Shown here: in pieces, positions 53,340 to 62,325 of the stretch
Layout of the letters: each line of letters begins with the position of its first letter
How positions within the stretch are numbered: the stretch's first letter is position 1
The notes under the pieces: model-generated
The model's input: the letters and a program-made list of their open reading frames with translations, nothing else
What the model was told of the DNA's origin: nothing
The model's database searches: none
From: UBA3006 sp031401235
GTDB lineage: Bacteria > Actinomycetota > Acidimicrobiia > Acidimicrobiales > Ilumatobacteraceae
Length of the DNA: 64,000 nucleotides
NCBI GenBank assembly: GCA_031401235.1
Contig: JANNRJ010000004.1
Coordinates: 1 to 64,000 of the forward strand
Direction: 5' to 3'
Made by a program: the position numbers and the translations under genes

Positions 53340-53594
53340 TTAGAGGGAAGCAACTACATCGACCACTTTGCGGCCACGACGTTCGCCAAATTTTACGTTC
53401 CCGGCAGCCAACGCAAATAGTGTGTCGTCTTTGCCGATACCAACATTGCGTCCGGGATGCACCTTGGTGCCCCGCTGGCGGATCAGGATCGTGCCAGCAG
53501 TAATTAGGGTGCCGTCAAAAACTTTTACTCCTAAACGCTGCGCGTTGGAATCACGGCCGTTACGTGTAGAACCGCCACCCTTTGTCTTTGACAT
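53340..53594 (-). CDS. rpmA: 50S ribosomal protein L27
   Basis: 84 residues, normal length. N-terminal MSKTKGGGSTRNGRDSNAQRLG without the cleavable extension seen in Firmicutes, then HPGRNVGIGKDDTLFAL. It sits near the peptidyl-transferase centre of the ribosome. It follows rplU by three nucleotides and ends 12 nt from the converging dgt gene. Confidence 0.97.
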   Translation of the reverse strand: MSKTKGGGSTRNGRDSNAQRLGVKVFDGTLITAGTILIRQRGTKVHPGRNVGIGKDDTLFALAAGNVKFGERRGRKVVDVVASL

Positions 53595-53597
53595 AAA

Positions 53598-53909
53598 TTA
53601 GCCTTTCGCAATCTCGGTGATTTCAATCACCGAATACTTCTGACGATGACCAAAACGGCGACGCTGATTGGTTTTATTCTTGTAGGTAAAGCCATCAATC
53701 TTTGGTCCGGCCGCTTTGCCAATTACCTTGGCAGTGACCAAAGCCTTGGACAGCTGATCTGGAGTTGAGAGGACGCTCGATCCGTCGACAACTAATACCG
53801 GGGTAAAACGAACCTCGGCACCTTCGGCAATGTCTAGAAGTTCGACCTGGACTTGTTGGCCCATGGACACCTTCTCTTGCTTGCCACCTGTTGCAATCAC
53901 TGCGTACAT
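53598..53909 (-). CDS. rplU: 50S ribosomal protein L21
   Basis: 103 residues (MYAVIATGGKQEKVS at the start; KINGFTYKNK-like DGFTYKNKTNQRRRFGHRQ at the end). The start ATG 53909 gives the conserved N-terminus; the frame is open 39 nt further up. It follows the rne stop after 45 nt and precedes rpmA by three nucleotides, the usual arrangement. Confidence 0.97.
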   Translation of the reverse strand: MYAVIATGGKQEKVSMGQQVQVELLDIAEGAEVRFTPVLVVDGSSVLSTPDQLSKALVTAKVIGKAAGPKIDGFTYKNKTNQRRRFGHRQKYSVIEITEIAKG

Positions 53910-53954
53910 AACGGTTTCTAATCCTATCGGGTCGTTTTCACGTTGCACTAATAT

Positions 53955-55694
53955 TTAATCCAACATCGACAAATCCATCAGAACACCGCGCCCCTCGCAG
54001 GTCTCGCATACGTCGGTAAAACTGGTGAGCAGACCTTCCCCGATGCGCTTTCGGGTCATCTCGACTAGCCCCAAATCGGAAATCTCGAATACCTGAGTAC
54101 GAGTTTTATCGCGGCCTAATGCTTCTCGAAACGCGTCTAGAACCTTGCGACGATTTTCACGAATTTCCATGTCGATGAAGTCAATGACGATGATCCCACC
54201 GATGTCACGAAGCCGCAATTGCCTCGCAATTTCATCGGCGGCTTCCAAATTGTTATGGAAAACCGTTTCTTCAAGGTTCGATTTTCCGACGTTTTTGCCA
54301 GTGTTCACGTCGATGACGGTGAGAGCTTCGGTGTGCTCGATGATCAGCGAGCCCCCGGACGGTAACCACACCTTCGGTTCGAGTGCTTTGCGTAATTGTT
54401 CGTGCACCCGATAGTGCTCGAACATCGGAAGACCCTCTTTGGATGCGTCGTAGTATTCGACACGATCGGCAAACTCGGGATTAAACGCTTGGATGTAATC
54501 GCGAACTTCGATGTATAGAGCTTCATCATCAATAGTAACTCCACGATAATCACTACTGAATTCTTCGCGTATCACGCGTACAGCCAATGGCGGTTCGCGG
54601 TAAAGCAATGTTGGTGAGTTTGCCTTCTTTGCCTTTTCCTTGATGACTTCCCATTGGGCAAGGAGCCGATTCAAATCCGTGTCAAGCTCATGCTCAGTGG
54701 CATGCACCGAGGCTGTCCGCACAATAATGCCGTGTTCGTCGGGCTTTATACGATCAAGAATTGCTCGCAATCGCCGACGCTCGTTGTCGGGCAGTCGCTT
54801 AGAAATTCCGTATGTTCGCGAATCTGGTATCAGGACCACGAAACGTCCGGGCAAGGAAACCTCTTGGGTCAACCGGCCGCCTTTGGCGCCAATCGGGTTT
54901 TTGGTTACTTGGCACAAAATGAGTTGGCGGGCCTTCAACACATGTTCAATACGTGGATCAGGACCCTGCTCCACAACATCTTCCTTGTCGAATTGAACAT
55001 CGCCGCGATATAGCACGGCGTTCTTCGGCGTGCCGATGTCAACAAAGGCGGCTTCCATCCCTGGCAACACGTTTTGCACCCGACCCAAGTAAATATTTCC
55101 ATGAATCTGTTCGTCATCATCAGAGGGCCGACTGACATAGTGTTCGATGAGGCTTCGCCCTTCCAGCATCGCCACTTGGGTAAATTCTGGTCGAACTTGC
55201 ACGCACATGAAATAGCGTCCGAGCGGCCGACCATTGCGTTCCTTCCCTCGACGACGCTCAATCAAGTCGGCGTCCGAATTGATCGCCACAGTCTCGTTTG
55301 TGTTTCGCTCAGTTCGACCACGACGATTTCGACCACCGCGACGATTACCGCGACGACCCTTTGGTTTGGATCGAGTCCCGATGCTTTGATCTACATCAGT
55401 GGTTGCTTCGGATTGCGTCAGAATTGCCTTTGGCAGCTCTACGACCACGGGAGCCGGTCGAGTGTCGCCTATCTGCGGTTTGCGCACAAGGGCTTCGGCC
55501 CCAGTTTCGAAGTTATACATTTTGGCCTCTTTCGGCGGATCTGGTAGCTCGATTGAGATCGAGCGATTTCGGTTGCTTCCACCACGATTTCCGCGACGTC
55601 GCTTACGCGCCGCGATTTCACTCTCGCTTGGGGCTACCTGTGGGACTATTGATGGCTGCTCGGGACTAGAGGCCCCTGGGCTCATATCACTCAT
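53955..55694 (-). CDS. rne: Ribonuclease E/G
   Basis: About 579 residues. The N-terminal ~150 residues are Arg/Gly-rich and disordered (RRRGNRGGSNRNRS and GRRGNRRGGRNRRGR), a likely RNA-binding tail placed before the catalytic part as in Actinobacteria. An S1 domain follows (~210-290, GNIYLGRVQNVLPGMEAAF), then the catalytic DNase I-like part with DVNTGK and IDFIDM metal residues, and the zinc-link CETCEGRG near the C-terminus. ATG 55694 is preferred, with GAGAAG upstream; ATG 55760 would add 22 residues. It matures rRNA and mRNA. Confidence 0.93.
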   Translation of the reverse strand: MSDMSPGASSPEQPSIVPQVAPSESEIAARKRRRGNRGGSNRNRSISIELPDPPKEAKMYNFETGAEALVRKPQIGDTRPAPVVVELPKAILTQSEATTDVDQSIGTRSKPKGRRGNRRGGRNRRGRTERNTNETVAINSDADLIERRRGKERNGRPLGRYFMCVQVRPEFTQVAMLEGRSLIEHYVSRPSDDDEQIHGNIYLGRVQNVLPGMEAAFVDIGTPKNAVLYRGDVQFDKEDVVEQGPDPRIEHVLKARQLILCQVTKNPIGAKGGRLTQEVSLPGRFVVLIPDSRTYGISKRLPDNERRRLRAILDRIKPDEHGIIVRTASVHATEHELDTDLNRLLAQWEVIKEKAKKANSPTLLYREPPLAVRVIREEFSSDYRGVTIDDEALYIEVRDYIQAFNPEFADRVEYYDASKEGLPMFEHYRVHEQLRKALEPKVWLPSGGSLIIEHTEALTVIDVNTGKNVGKSNLEETVFHNNLEAADEIARQLRLRDIGGIIVIDFIDMEIRENRRKVLDAFREALGRDKTRTQVFEISDLGLVEMTRKRIGEGLLTSFTDVCETCEGRGVLMDLSMLD

Positions 55695-55760
55695 TGACTT
55701 CTCGTTTCCTGTAATCCGATGACCCTTCAGGACGCGAACATTGCGCATCCTTGCTGTCAT

Positions 55761-55792
55761 CGCCGCGCGGCGCTCGCGAAACCGCAGTTTCG
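55761..55792 (-). promoter_or_regulatory. Hairpin pair in the rne leader
   Basis: A 12-bp perfect palindrome CGCCGCGCGGCG at 55761-55772 is followed, five nucleotides away, by a six-pair hairpin CGAAAC/GUUUCG (55777-55792) closing a UGCG loop in the RNA, a stable UNCG-type tetraloop. Both lie within the 189-nt stretch between rodA and the proposed rne start. RNase E controls its own mRNA through leader hairpins in enterobacteria; similar control here is only suggested. Confidence 0.4.
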
Positions 55793-55883
55793 GCGTTGCA
55801 CCATCGCGTCATCAACCTGTGGCCGAATATCTGTACCCGACCCTGCTATCAGGATACTCCCAACTCGAACCACATTCGGTGAC

Positions 55884-57068
55884 CTATTCGAGCCTTCTCA
55901 TGTGGATACTTTGAACCAATCCGATCAACATCGCCGATGATGCCAAGTGCGAGCCGCCATATGAAATGAACGGGAGCGGTAGCCCGCTCACCGGCGTTAG
56001 ACCAAGGGTCATTCCAATGTTCTGGAAAATTTGCCACGACAGCATCGTGAAGATCCCCGTCGCTAGCAACAGTCCAAGTCGATCCCGAGCCAGTTGGGCG
56101 ATCCGCCAAGTTCGCCACAGAACAATTCCAAACAGCCCAAGCACAACCCCTCCGCCAAGCATTCCGAATTGCTCGGCGATGGCCGAAAATGGAAAATCGG
56201 TGAACTGTACGGGTATGAATGCCCCATTTGTCAATGGGCCGTTCAAATAACCCTTGCCAAAGAATCCGCCGGTTGACACGGCGCGCTTGGCAAATCTCAC
56301 CTGAAGGAGAATTCGGTCCAACGCACTGTCCTTAGAATTCTGGTTCAGCCAAGCTTCGATTCGCGCTAACTGATATCCACCAACTACTCCTCCAATTACG
56401 GTGCCGATAACCGTCAAAATCGACATCGCCGTAATCAGCGCCAAATATCTGCGCTTAGCACCAGCGACAAATAGAAGTCCGGCGACTCCGGCGACGATTA
56501 CCGAAACCGAGCCAAGATCTGGCTGTAACAAAATCAATCCAATCGGCGCACCAAGAATATATAACGACATAACAAATTGGTGATAATTAATCCGACCTTC
56601 CATTGAATCGGATAAGTACGAAGCAATGGTCAACAGGATAATTGGTTTTGCTGCTTCGGCAGGTTGAACGGAAAAAAATCCAAAGTCAAACGACAATCGT
56701 GCACCACCCCGCACGGCACCGGCAACCAACACCAAAACCAGAGATACCAAAACAAGTCCATAGAAAAAAATCGCTCGACCGCGAAACCACTCGTGCCCCA
56801 TTGCCATGATCAAGATCATCAATGCGGTGGCAATAATGGCGAATCCAACTTGTCGTTGGACATAAATAAATGGATCAAAACCTTGATTGATAAGTCGTTG
56901 GCGGGTTGCCGAATACGTGTTGAACATTCCGATGACGCCAAGGGCAATGACTGCCCCGAGGAGCAACCAATCAATATTTCGAAATGGATCTGCAAAGCTC
57001 CCAGCGAATGCTCTGTTACTCGACCCCTTACGGCGGATGGTCAGCAAATTGATTGGTGATTTGAGCAT
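55884..57068 (-). CDS. rodA: Elongation SEDS glycosyltransferase RodA
   Basis: 394 residues with ten predicted membrane segments. SEDS signatures: FFSVQPAEAAKP, LLQPDLGSVSV, FIPVQFTDFPFSAIAEQFG and GLPLPFISYGGS. It polymerises glycan strands for side-wall growth with PBP2. ATG 57068 shares one base with the mrdA stop (TGATG), which fixes the start; an open stretch of 12 codons upstream is not needed. Next on the strand comes rne after a 189-nt leader. Confidence 0.95.
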   Translation of the reverse strand: MLKSPINLLTIRRKGSSNRAFAGSFADPFRNIDWLLLGAVIALGVIGMFNTYSATRQRLINQGFDPFIYVQRQVGFAIIATALMILIMAMGHEWFRGRAIFFYGLVLVSLVLVLVAGAVRGGARLSFDFGFFSVQPAEAAKPIILLTIASYLSDSMEGRINYHQFVMSLYILGAPIGLILLQPDLGSVSVIVAGVAGLLFVAGAKRRYLALITAMSILTVIGTVIGGVVGGYQLARIEAWLNQNSKDSALDRILLQVRFAKRAVSTGGFFGKGYLNGPLTNGAFIPVQFTDFPFSAIAEQFGMLGGGVVLGLFGIVLWRTWRIAQLARDRLGLLLATGIFTMLSWQIFQNIGMTLGLTPVSGLPLPFISYGGSHLASSAMLIGLVQSIHMRRLE

Positions 57069-59239
57069 CAATCGCGACTTTCCGAACCCACGCTGGCCAG
57101 GCACAAAGGGTTACGTAAGGTTGATGGTGGGGCCGCCACGGCTGAACTGAGATTGAGCGGATTGGCAGGAACAACTGGGTCGAGCCGGTATTCGCCCGCC
57201 AAGGCGGTGAACAAACATTTTACTACTGGTGCGGCCGCTTGGGAACCGTAACCAGACTTTTCCAAATACGCATACGCGGTGTAGGGAAATGTTGGATCGA
57301 GACTGAATGCGCCAAATGCCGATGAGTCATTCCATGGCAAGTTGCCAAATCCCTGGGCGGTACCAGTTTTCCCAGCAATCGGCAAAATTTTGTACGGATA
57401 ACCACGAAACAAGTTTTCACCAGTTGTCTTGTGGTAGTAGCCAAATGTCACGCCGGGGCCGGTAATGACTCGAGCCATCCCCTTAACAATGGGCTCGCGG
57501 CGATCCCCTGACATATCAAGGGTCCGCACTGGATCCAACTGATCAAACCTTTCAACGGTTGAGGCAAAACCAAGATTGGCGAATCCTGGCGACGCATCTG
57601 GGGTGCCTGGCGACAAAATCTGTTGGACGACATGTGGTTGATACAACTTTCCAGAATTTGCCAACACTGCATATGCGCTAGCCACTTGCAAGGGTGTTGC
57701 CGATAGCAACCCTTGACCAATGGCGAAGAGAATTTGATCACCTACGTAATACGCCTGCCCCGACTCTTCTGAAATTGCACCCAAGTCTGCCATTCGCCGT
57801 TTGAGGGCTTTGCTCGGAATCGTGCCCGAATATTCGTATGGCAAGTCGATATTGGTTGGTGAACCGAATCCGAATAACCGTACCTGCTGTTCAAGAATCG
57901 GTTGATAACCCCGTTCGGTGAGAATCTGTTCGCCGATTTTGTAAAAAAACGAGTCGCTCGAAACCGCCAGAGCCTGTTCAACTGTCACCGTCCCGTATCT
58001 GCATGGTTGACCGGTGGCTCGACAAGTTGCATTACGAAAGACGCACTTCACTCCTTGTTGACACCGATCATTAGGAATACTTTCCAATTTGTAAGTGCCC
58101 TCGTCCTTAAACGTGTATGTCGAACCACCTGGTAACTGGCCCGTATTCAATGCGGCGTAAGCGACGAAAGGTTTGAACGATGAACCCAAGTTGTAACGCC
58201 CAGATAGCGCCCGATTAACCAAGATCGACAAGTCGGGATCATCTGTCTGCGGAAATATTTGGGCAAATTTGTTGTTTGTAATTACAGAACCGAACCAACG
58301 GTTATCAAAGCGCGGATACGACGCCATTGCAACAACTTGTCCGTTTTCTTGATTGAGCAGAACCAGCGACCCAGCGGGCGCTTTGTAATATGTGACTTCT
58401 GGATATTGAGGATCTGGAGTGCCGTCGGGTAAATTCACCGTCGCGGCTTCAACTCGGCGACGAAGTCCCAACTGAGTTTCAAGAGCCTGTTCGGCAAATT
58501 GTTGGATCGATAGATTGATCGACAATTCAAGATCGTTGCCAATGACTGGTTCAACTCGTTCAAGAACTCGAAGAACTCTTCCTTGAGCGTCTACTTCAAA
58601 TCGAAGGTATCCAGGTTTGCCTCGTAACACCGTTTCATACGATTGCTCAACGCCATATTGACCCACCCGTTCATTTGGGTCGTAACCAATTGAACGGTAA
58701 TAGGCGAGATTGTTGGACAGGATTGCGCCCATGTACCCAATAATGTGACTCCCGAGGGCGCCATATGGGTAATTTCGTCGATATTCCTCTCGCACATACA
58801 CCCCGGGGAAATCTTCGGTGCGCTCCTGCAAAAAAAGAGCAGTGTCTTCGGAAACATCTTCTTTGAGTGGAAGTGCCTCAAGGGGTCCAAATCGTCGGTC
58901 CTCATATCGTTTGTACAACAATTCAAGAGGCAAACCCAACGGACCGGAAAGGCGTTGAAACATGGCCAATCGATCGACCGGGTCATTGATCACGCTTCGA
59001 TCGATAGTCACCGTGAGAATGCGTTGATTGTCGGCGAGAACTCGACCGGTCACATCAAAAATTCGCCCTCGCTCACCCAATAGTTTGATCGTGCGTGTTC
59101 GGACTGCCAGCACTATGGATTCGGTCGAACGTGCTTCAACGGCTTGCAAAAACCACATCCTGACCGCCAACGAACTCATCAACAGAAGGGTTACAACCCC
59201 AAGGGCGATCAGCCGTTTTGGTCGACCTTGCTTTGCCAC
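57068..59239 (-). CDS. mrdA: Elongation transpeptidase PBP2
   Basis: 723 residues, class B PBP. Membrane segment ~10-30, dimerisation domain with GERGRIFDVTG, then the transpeptidase domain with SSFK (in YNLGSSFKPF), SSD (in VSSDSFFY; Asp is usual in PBP2) and KTGT (in IAGKTGTAQ). An extra cysteine-rich loop (DRCQQGVKCVF, ATCRATGQPC) lies between SSFK and SSD and could form disulphides outside the cell. The GTG 59239 follows the mreD stop at once. It works with RodA. Confidence 0.94.
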   Translation of the reverse strand: MAKQGRPKRLIALGVVTLLLMSSLAVRMWFLQAVEARSTESIVLAVRTRTIKLLGERGRIFDVTGRVLADNQRILTVTIDRSVINDPVDRLAMFQRLSGPLGLPLELLYKRYEDRRFGPLEALPLKEDVSEDTALFLQERTEDFPGVYVREEYRRNYPYGALGSHIIGYMGAILSNNLAYYRSIGYDPNERVGQYGVEQSYETVLRGKPGYLRFEVDAQGRVLRVLERVEPVIGNDLELSINLSIQQFAEQALETQLGLRRRVEAATVNLPDGTPDPQYPEVTYYKAPAGSLVLLNQENGQVVAMASYPRFDNRWFGSVITNNKFAQIFPQTDDPDLSILVNRALSGRYNLGSSFKPFVAYAALNTGQLPGGSTYTFKDEGTYKLESIPNDRCQQGVKCVFRNATCRATGQPCRYGTVTVEQALAVSSDSFFYKIGEQILTERGYQPILEQQVRLFGFGSPTNIDLPYEYSGTIPSKALKRRMADLGAISEESGQAYYVGDQILFAIGQGLLSATPLQVASAYAVLANSGKLYQPHVVQQILSPGTPDASPGFANLGFASTVERFDQLDPVRTLDMSGDRREPIVKGMARVITGPGVTFGYYHKTTGENLFRGYPYKILPIAGKTGTAQGFGNLPWNDSSAFGAFSLDPTFPYTAYAYLEKSGYGSQAAAPVVKCLFTALAGEYRLDPVVPANPLNLSSAVAAPPSTLRNPLCLASVGSESRD

Positions 59240-59755
59240 CTAGATTCTCACTGGCTCACGTAGAGTCCAACGAGTAAGTGGCACGAAGACTGGCGCAAAT
59301 GCACCAGTGGACAATGCGACAACGGCCGCGATCCACAACACATGCATTTCAAGCCAGCCGTCGACACCGACCATTAGTAAGGCAACGGGAAACATGATCT
59401 CTCCGATTGCACTCATTGCGGCAATGACTAGTGCACGACTCCACCATGTTGGCTCTCGAACGAAGAACGGCAGAATTCCAGCCATATATCCGGCACTACC
59501 GATAACCAATGATCCGAGACCAAATGGTGTCGTGAGGACACAGTCATACATTGCACCGACGATGAGTCCGGTGATTGCTCCAACTTCGGATCCGTGGACG
59601 GTGCCAGTGCTCACTGCAAAAAGCAACATCAATGGCAGCATCACCCCAAAGGGTCGCAATTGACTCAACAGAGTCGTTTGCAAACCAAGCAACACAAGCG
59701 CAACAAGAATCAACCGTGTCCAGCGATTCGAGGCAATAATTAAGACTCGATTCAC
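59240..59755 (-). CDS. mreD: Rod-shape protein MreD
   Basis: 171 residues with about five membrane segments and few charged residues. Position between mreC and mrdA, with a four-base overlap with mreC, and the GxxxG-rich LIVGAMYDCVLTTPFGLGSLVIG segment match MreD. It couples MreC to the RodA/PBP2 synthesis complex. Sequence similarity in the family is weak, so synteny carries much of the call. Confidence 0.88.
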   Translation of the reverse strand: MNRVLIIASNRWTRLILVALVLLGLQTTLLSQLRPFGVMLPLMLLFAVSTGTVHGSEVGAITGLIVGAMYDCVLTTPFGLGSLVIGSAGYMAGILPFFVREPTWWSRALVIAAMSAIGEIMFPVALLMVGVDGWLEMHVLWIAAVVALSTGAFAPVFVPLTRWTLREPVRI

Positions 59756-60801
59756 GGTGTTACTTGTTCCGATATCGGCTGATACAGCAAGACTCGCAGG
59801 AATGACAGGTTTGTCAAGTCGGCGACAAGTTCAATTTCCAAAATTGGACCTGCCGTTCCCAATCTCGGAACAATTCGCGAAACTTTGCCAATGACAATGT
59901 CCGGCGGCGCCAAACTCAGCGATCCACCAGCACTAACTATTGGCGCACCCACACGGATTTCGCCAAATCGGGGATCAGCGGAAATAAATCGAACTGTTGG
60001 CGATCGAGTCGGACCTTGTCCCTCGAGAATTCCCGTCTCACGAACTGCGAGTGTCCCACTACTCGGCACGGTTAGTGATGTGATTCCGGAAGGAGGAGAT
60101 GGAATTGTTGTTGCGCCAGGGGTGAATCCAGGGATTGTCGATACGACAACTTGCTCAACGACTGTAGTTTCCGGGACCGGAGCAACGGTGACCTTCGTCC
60201 CGATGCCTTCACCAGGAACGGTAGATGCGGTTGTGGACTGTGGAATACTCACCAATTTCACCGACAACGCATATTCAGGGTCATTAATTAGCATCACCAC
60301 AGCACGATCAGGAAATACTTGGGTAATTCGACCTACAAGACCAGCGGCATTGAGCACCGGCATTCCAACTCGTATTCCGCGCGCACTTCCTTGATTTATT
60401 TCGACATTCTGCGAAAAATTCGATGGCGAATCACCGATTACTTGAGCAGTAACTGAATTAATACCGGCAAGCGTTGGCAATCCATTAAGTGCCAACAATT
60501 CTTGAGCCAATCTCACTGAGGCAGCCGCCGCTACCGCCGCACCTTCTTGTTGAGCAATTTTTTCGCGCAACAACCTATTTTCGGATTTGACATCGTCATA
60601 GTGTGTGATGCCATACCAGGCATTTCCCACCGGCCTGGTCACGACACGAACGACATCTTCGATCGGACTAAATACGGTTCCAAACGCTGAACGAACTGTC
60701 GACGTGGCCGAACTTCCTTGCAAATCCAGCGTCAACAGGATTACCGACGTCAGTGCCAGCAATACAATTGCTCGGCGACGATTGATGGTTAGTTCGGCCA
60801 C
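59752..60801 (-). CDS. mreC: Rod-shape protein MreC
   Basis: 349 residues: short cytoplasmic part, one membrane helix (~10-30), coiled coil (~72-100, ENRLLREKIAQQEG), then the double beta-barrel (INQGSARGIRVGMPVLNAAGLVGRITQV as GIRVGMPVLN and GLVGRITQV). The second barrel resumes at ~265 after a Pro/Thr/Ser-rich stretch of ~75 residues (about 187-258, VPETTVVEQVV, FTPGATTIPSPPSG) not found in typical MreC. It activates PBP2. It starts 16 nt after the mreB stop. Confidence 0.92.
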   Translation of the reverse strand: MAELTINRRRAIVLLALTSVILLTLDLQGSSATSTVRSAFGTVFSPIEDVVRVVTRPVGNAWYGITHYDDVKSENRLLREKIAQQEGAAVAAAASVRLAQELLALNGLPTLAGINSVTAQVIGDSPSNFSQNVEINQGSARGIRVGMPVLNAAGLVGRITQVFPDRAVVMLINDPEYALSVKLVSIPQSTTASTVPGEGIGTKVTVAPVPETTVVEQVVVSTIPGFTPGATTIPSPPSGITSLTVPSSGTLAVRETGILEGQGPTRSPTVRFISADPRFGEIRVGAPIVSAGGSLSLAPPDIVIGKVSRIVPRLGTAGPILEIELVADLTNLSFLRVLLYQPISEQVTP

Positions 60802-60817
60802 AATCTCTCGAGTCGAC

Positions 60818-61852
60818 CTACTCGAGAACGGTCTGCGCGGTCAGACCTTTCATGGCTTCAATGTTGTCGAGGGTGAGTCCGGCTCCAAGAACAACTGAGT
60901 ACAGCGGTTCAGGCGCAAGATAGGCATGAATACCTGTTTCAAAAGTGGCTCTCTCGGTAAGTCCGGCCAGAAGCGATCCGCCGCCAGAGAGTACGAGGCC
61001 TTGTCCGATGATGTCAGCGGCCAGTTCAGGTGGAGTTCGCTCCAGAGTCATCTTTATCGCATCAATAATTGCCGTCACGGGTTCATCAAGGGCCGCGCGA
61101 ACATCATTTGTGGTAATTGCCTGCGTGCGCGGCAAGCCAGAATCAACATCGCGACCACCAACGTCGGCGGTGATTTCTTCCGCCAGAGGCCACGCTGATC
61201 CAATCTGAATTTTCACTTCTTCCGCCGTGTTGTCGCCGATATCTAAATTGAACTCTTTGCGAAACATCGCCACAATCGCGTCATTCATCTCATCTCCCGC
61301 GACACGAGCAGAATGTGCAGTAACGATTCCACCCATCGAAATCACGGCAACTTCGGTGGTGCCACCACCGATATCAACAATCATATTTGCACTCGGCAAA
61401 TGCACTGGTAGGCCGGCACCGATTGCCGCGGCCATCGGCTCTTCAATGATGTATACGGGTCGGCGAGCACCGGCGAATTGGGCCGCATCTTGAACCGCCC
61501 GACGTTCGACACCCGTAACTTCAGACGGTACGCAAATGATCATCCGCGGTTTATTCCACTTGCTCGAATGAACTTTTTGAATGAAATAACGCAACATTTT
61601 TTCGCAGATTTCAAAGTCGGCAATTACACCATCTTTCAGCGGTCGAACGATTCGAATGCTCTTCGGGGCCCGACCCCACATCCGCTTGGCTTCCAACCCA
61701 ACTGCCACCAGTTGTCCGGTTCGGTTGTCCACCGCAACGGTGGAAGGTTCATCAAGAACGATGCCTTCGCCCTTCACGTAAATGAGAGTGTTCGCAGTAC
61801 CTAAATCGATGGCAATATCGCGACCAAGAGATAATGCATTACCACGAACCAT
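60818..61852 (-). CDS. mreB: Rod-shape determining actin homologue MreB
   Basis: 344 residues, the actin fold: DLGTANTLIYVKGEGIVL at the N-terminus (phosphate 1), IICVPSEVTGVERRAV, MIVDIGGGTTEVAVIS (phosphate 2), and LSGGGSLLAGL near the C-terminus. It forms membrane filaments that place the elongation machinery. GTG or ATG 61852 gives MVRGNALSLGRDIAIDLGTA. In Actinobacteria MreB is absent from polar-growing corynebacteria, so its presence with no divIVA in the usual slot suggests lateral growth. Confidence 0.97.
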   Translation of the reverse strand: MVRGNALSLGRDIAIDLGTANTLIYVKGEGIVLDEPSTVAVDNRTGQLVAVGLEAKRMWGRAPKSIRIVRPLKDGVIADFEICEKMLRYFIQKVHSSKWNKPRMIICVPSEVTGVERRAVQDAAQFAGARRPVYIIEEPMAAAIGAGLPVHLPSANMIVDIGGGTTEVAVISMGGIVTAHSARVAGDEMNDAIVAMFRKEFNLDIGDNTAEEVKIQIGSAWPLAEEITADVGGRDVDSGLPRTQAITTNDVRAALDEPVTAIIDAIKMTLERTPPELAADIIGQGLVLSGGGSLLAGLTERATFETGIHAYLAPEPLYSVVLGAGLTLDNIEAMKGLTAQTVLE

Positions 61853-61908
61853 TTTGCAAACTCCTTGACGCTGATCGTTTTCGATCGCGCCACATCGATG
61901 TTGTAATT

Positions 61909-62322
61909 CTACTGAAGATTCGGAAAGAAGATTCCGATCTCACGCTCGGCCGAGGCGGCCGAATCACTCCCATGAACCAGGTTTTCGGTAAAAATCGTGC
62001 CCAGATCACCTCGAATAGTTCCTGGTGCCGCATCACGCGGATTTGTGGCTCCCATCATCGCCCGAACTATTTGCCAAGTGTCCTCAGGGCCCTCCACAAC
62101 TATGGCAACAATTGGTCCTCGTGACATGAACGCCACAAGGTCACTATAAAAAGCCTTGCCTTTGTGTTCTTCGTAATGGCGCTCGAGGATCGCCGCGTCT
62201 AATTGACGAGTTTGCAGCGCGACAATCGTCAGGCCTTTATTTTCAAAACGCGAGACTATGTCGCCGACTAATCCTCGTTCAACGGCGTCTGGTTTGAGGA
62301 GTACGAGAGTTCGATTTGTCAC
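61909..62322 (-). CDS. ndk: Nucleoside diphosphate kinase
   Basis: 137 residues, full length. RTLVLLKPDAVERG at the start, GPIVAIVVEG, MMGATNPRDAAPGTIRGDLG and the active-site histidine in ENLVHGSDS. It balances NTP and dNTP pools. GTG start 62322 lies three nucleotides after the folC stop; mreB follows 56 nt later. Confidence 0.97.
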   Translation of the reverse strand: MTNRTLVLLKPDAVERGLVGDIVSRFENKGLTIVALQTRQLDAAILERHYEEHKGKAFYSDLVAFMSRGPIVAIVVEGPEDTWQIVRAMMGATNPRDAAPGTIRGDLGTIFTENLVHGSDSAASAEREIGIFFPNLQ

Positions 62323-62325
62323 TCG

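Noticed and set aside
57907..58010. Ser-Ser-Asp instead of Ser-x-Asn in the PBP2 active site
   Set aside because: Asp at this position is normal for PBP2-type transpeptidases, so this is not a lost catalytic residue.
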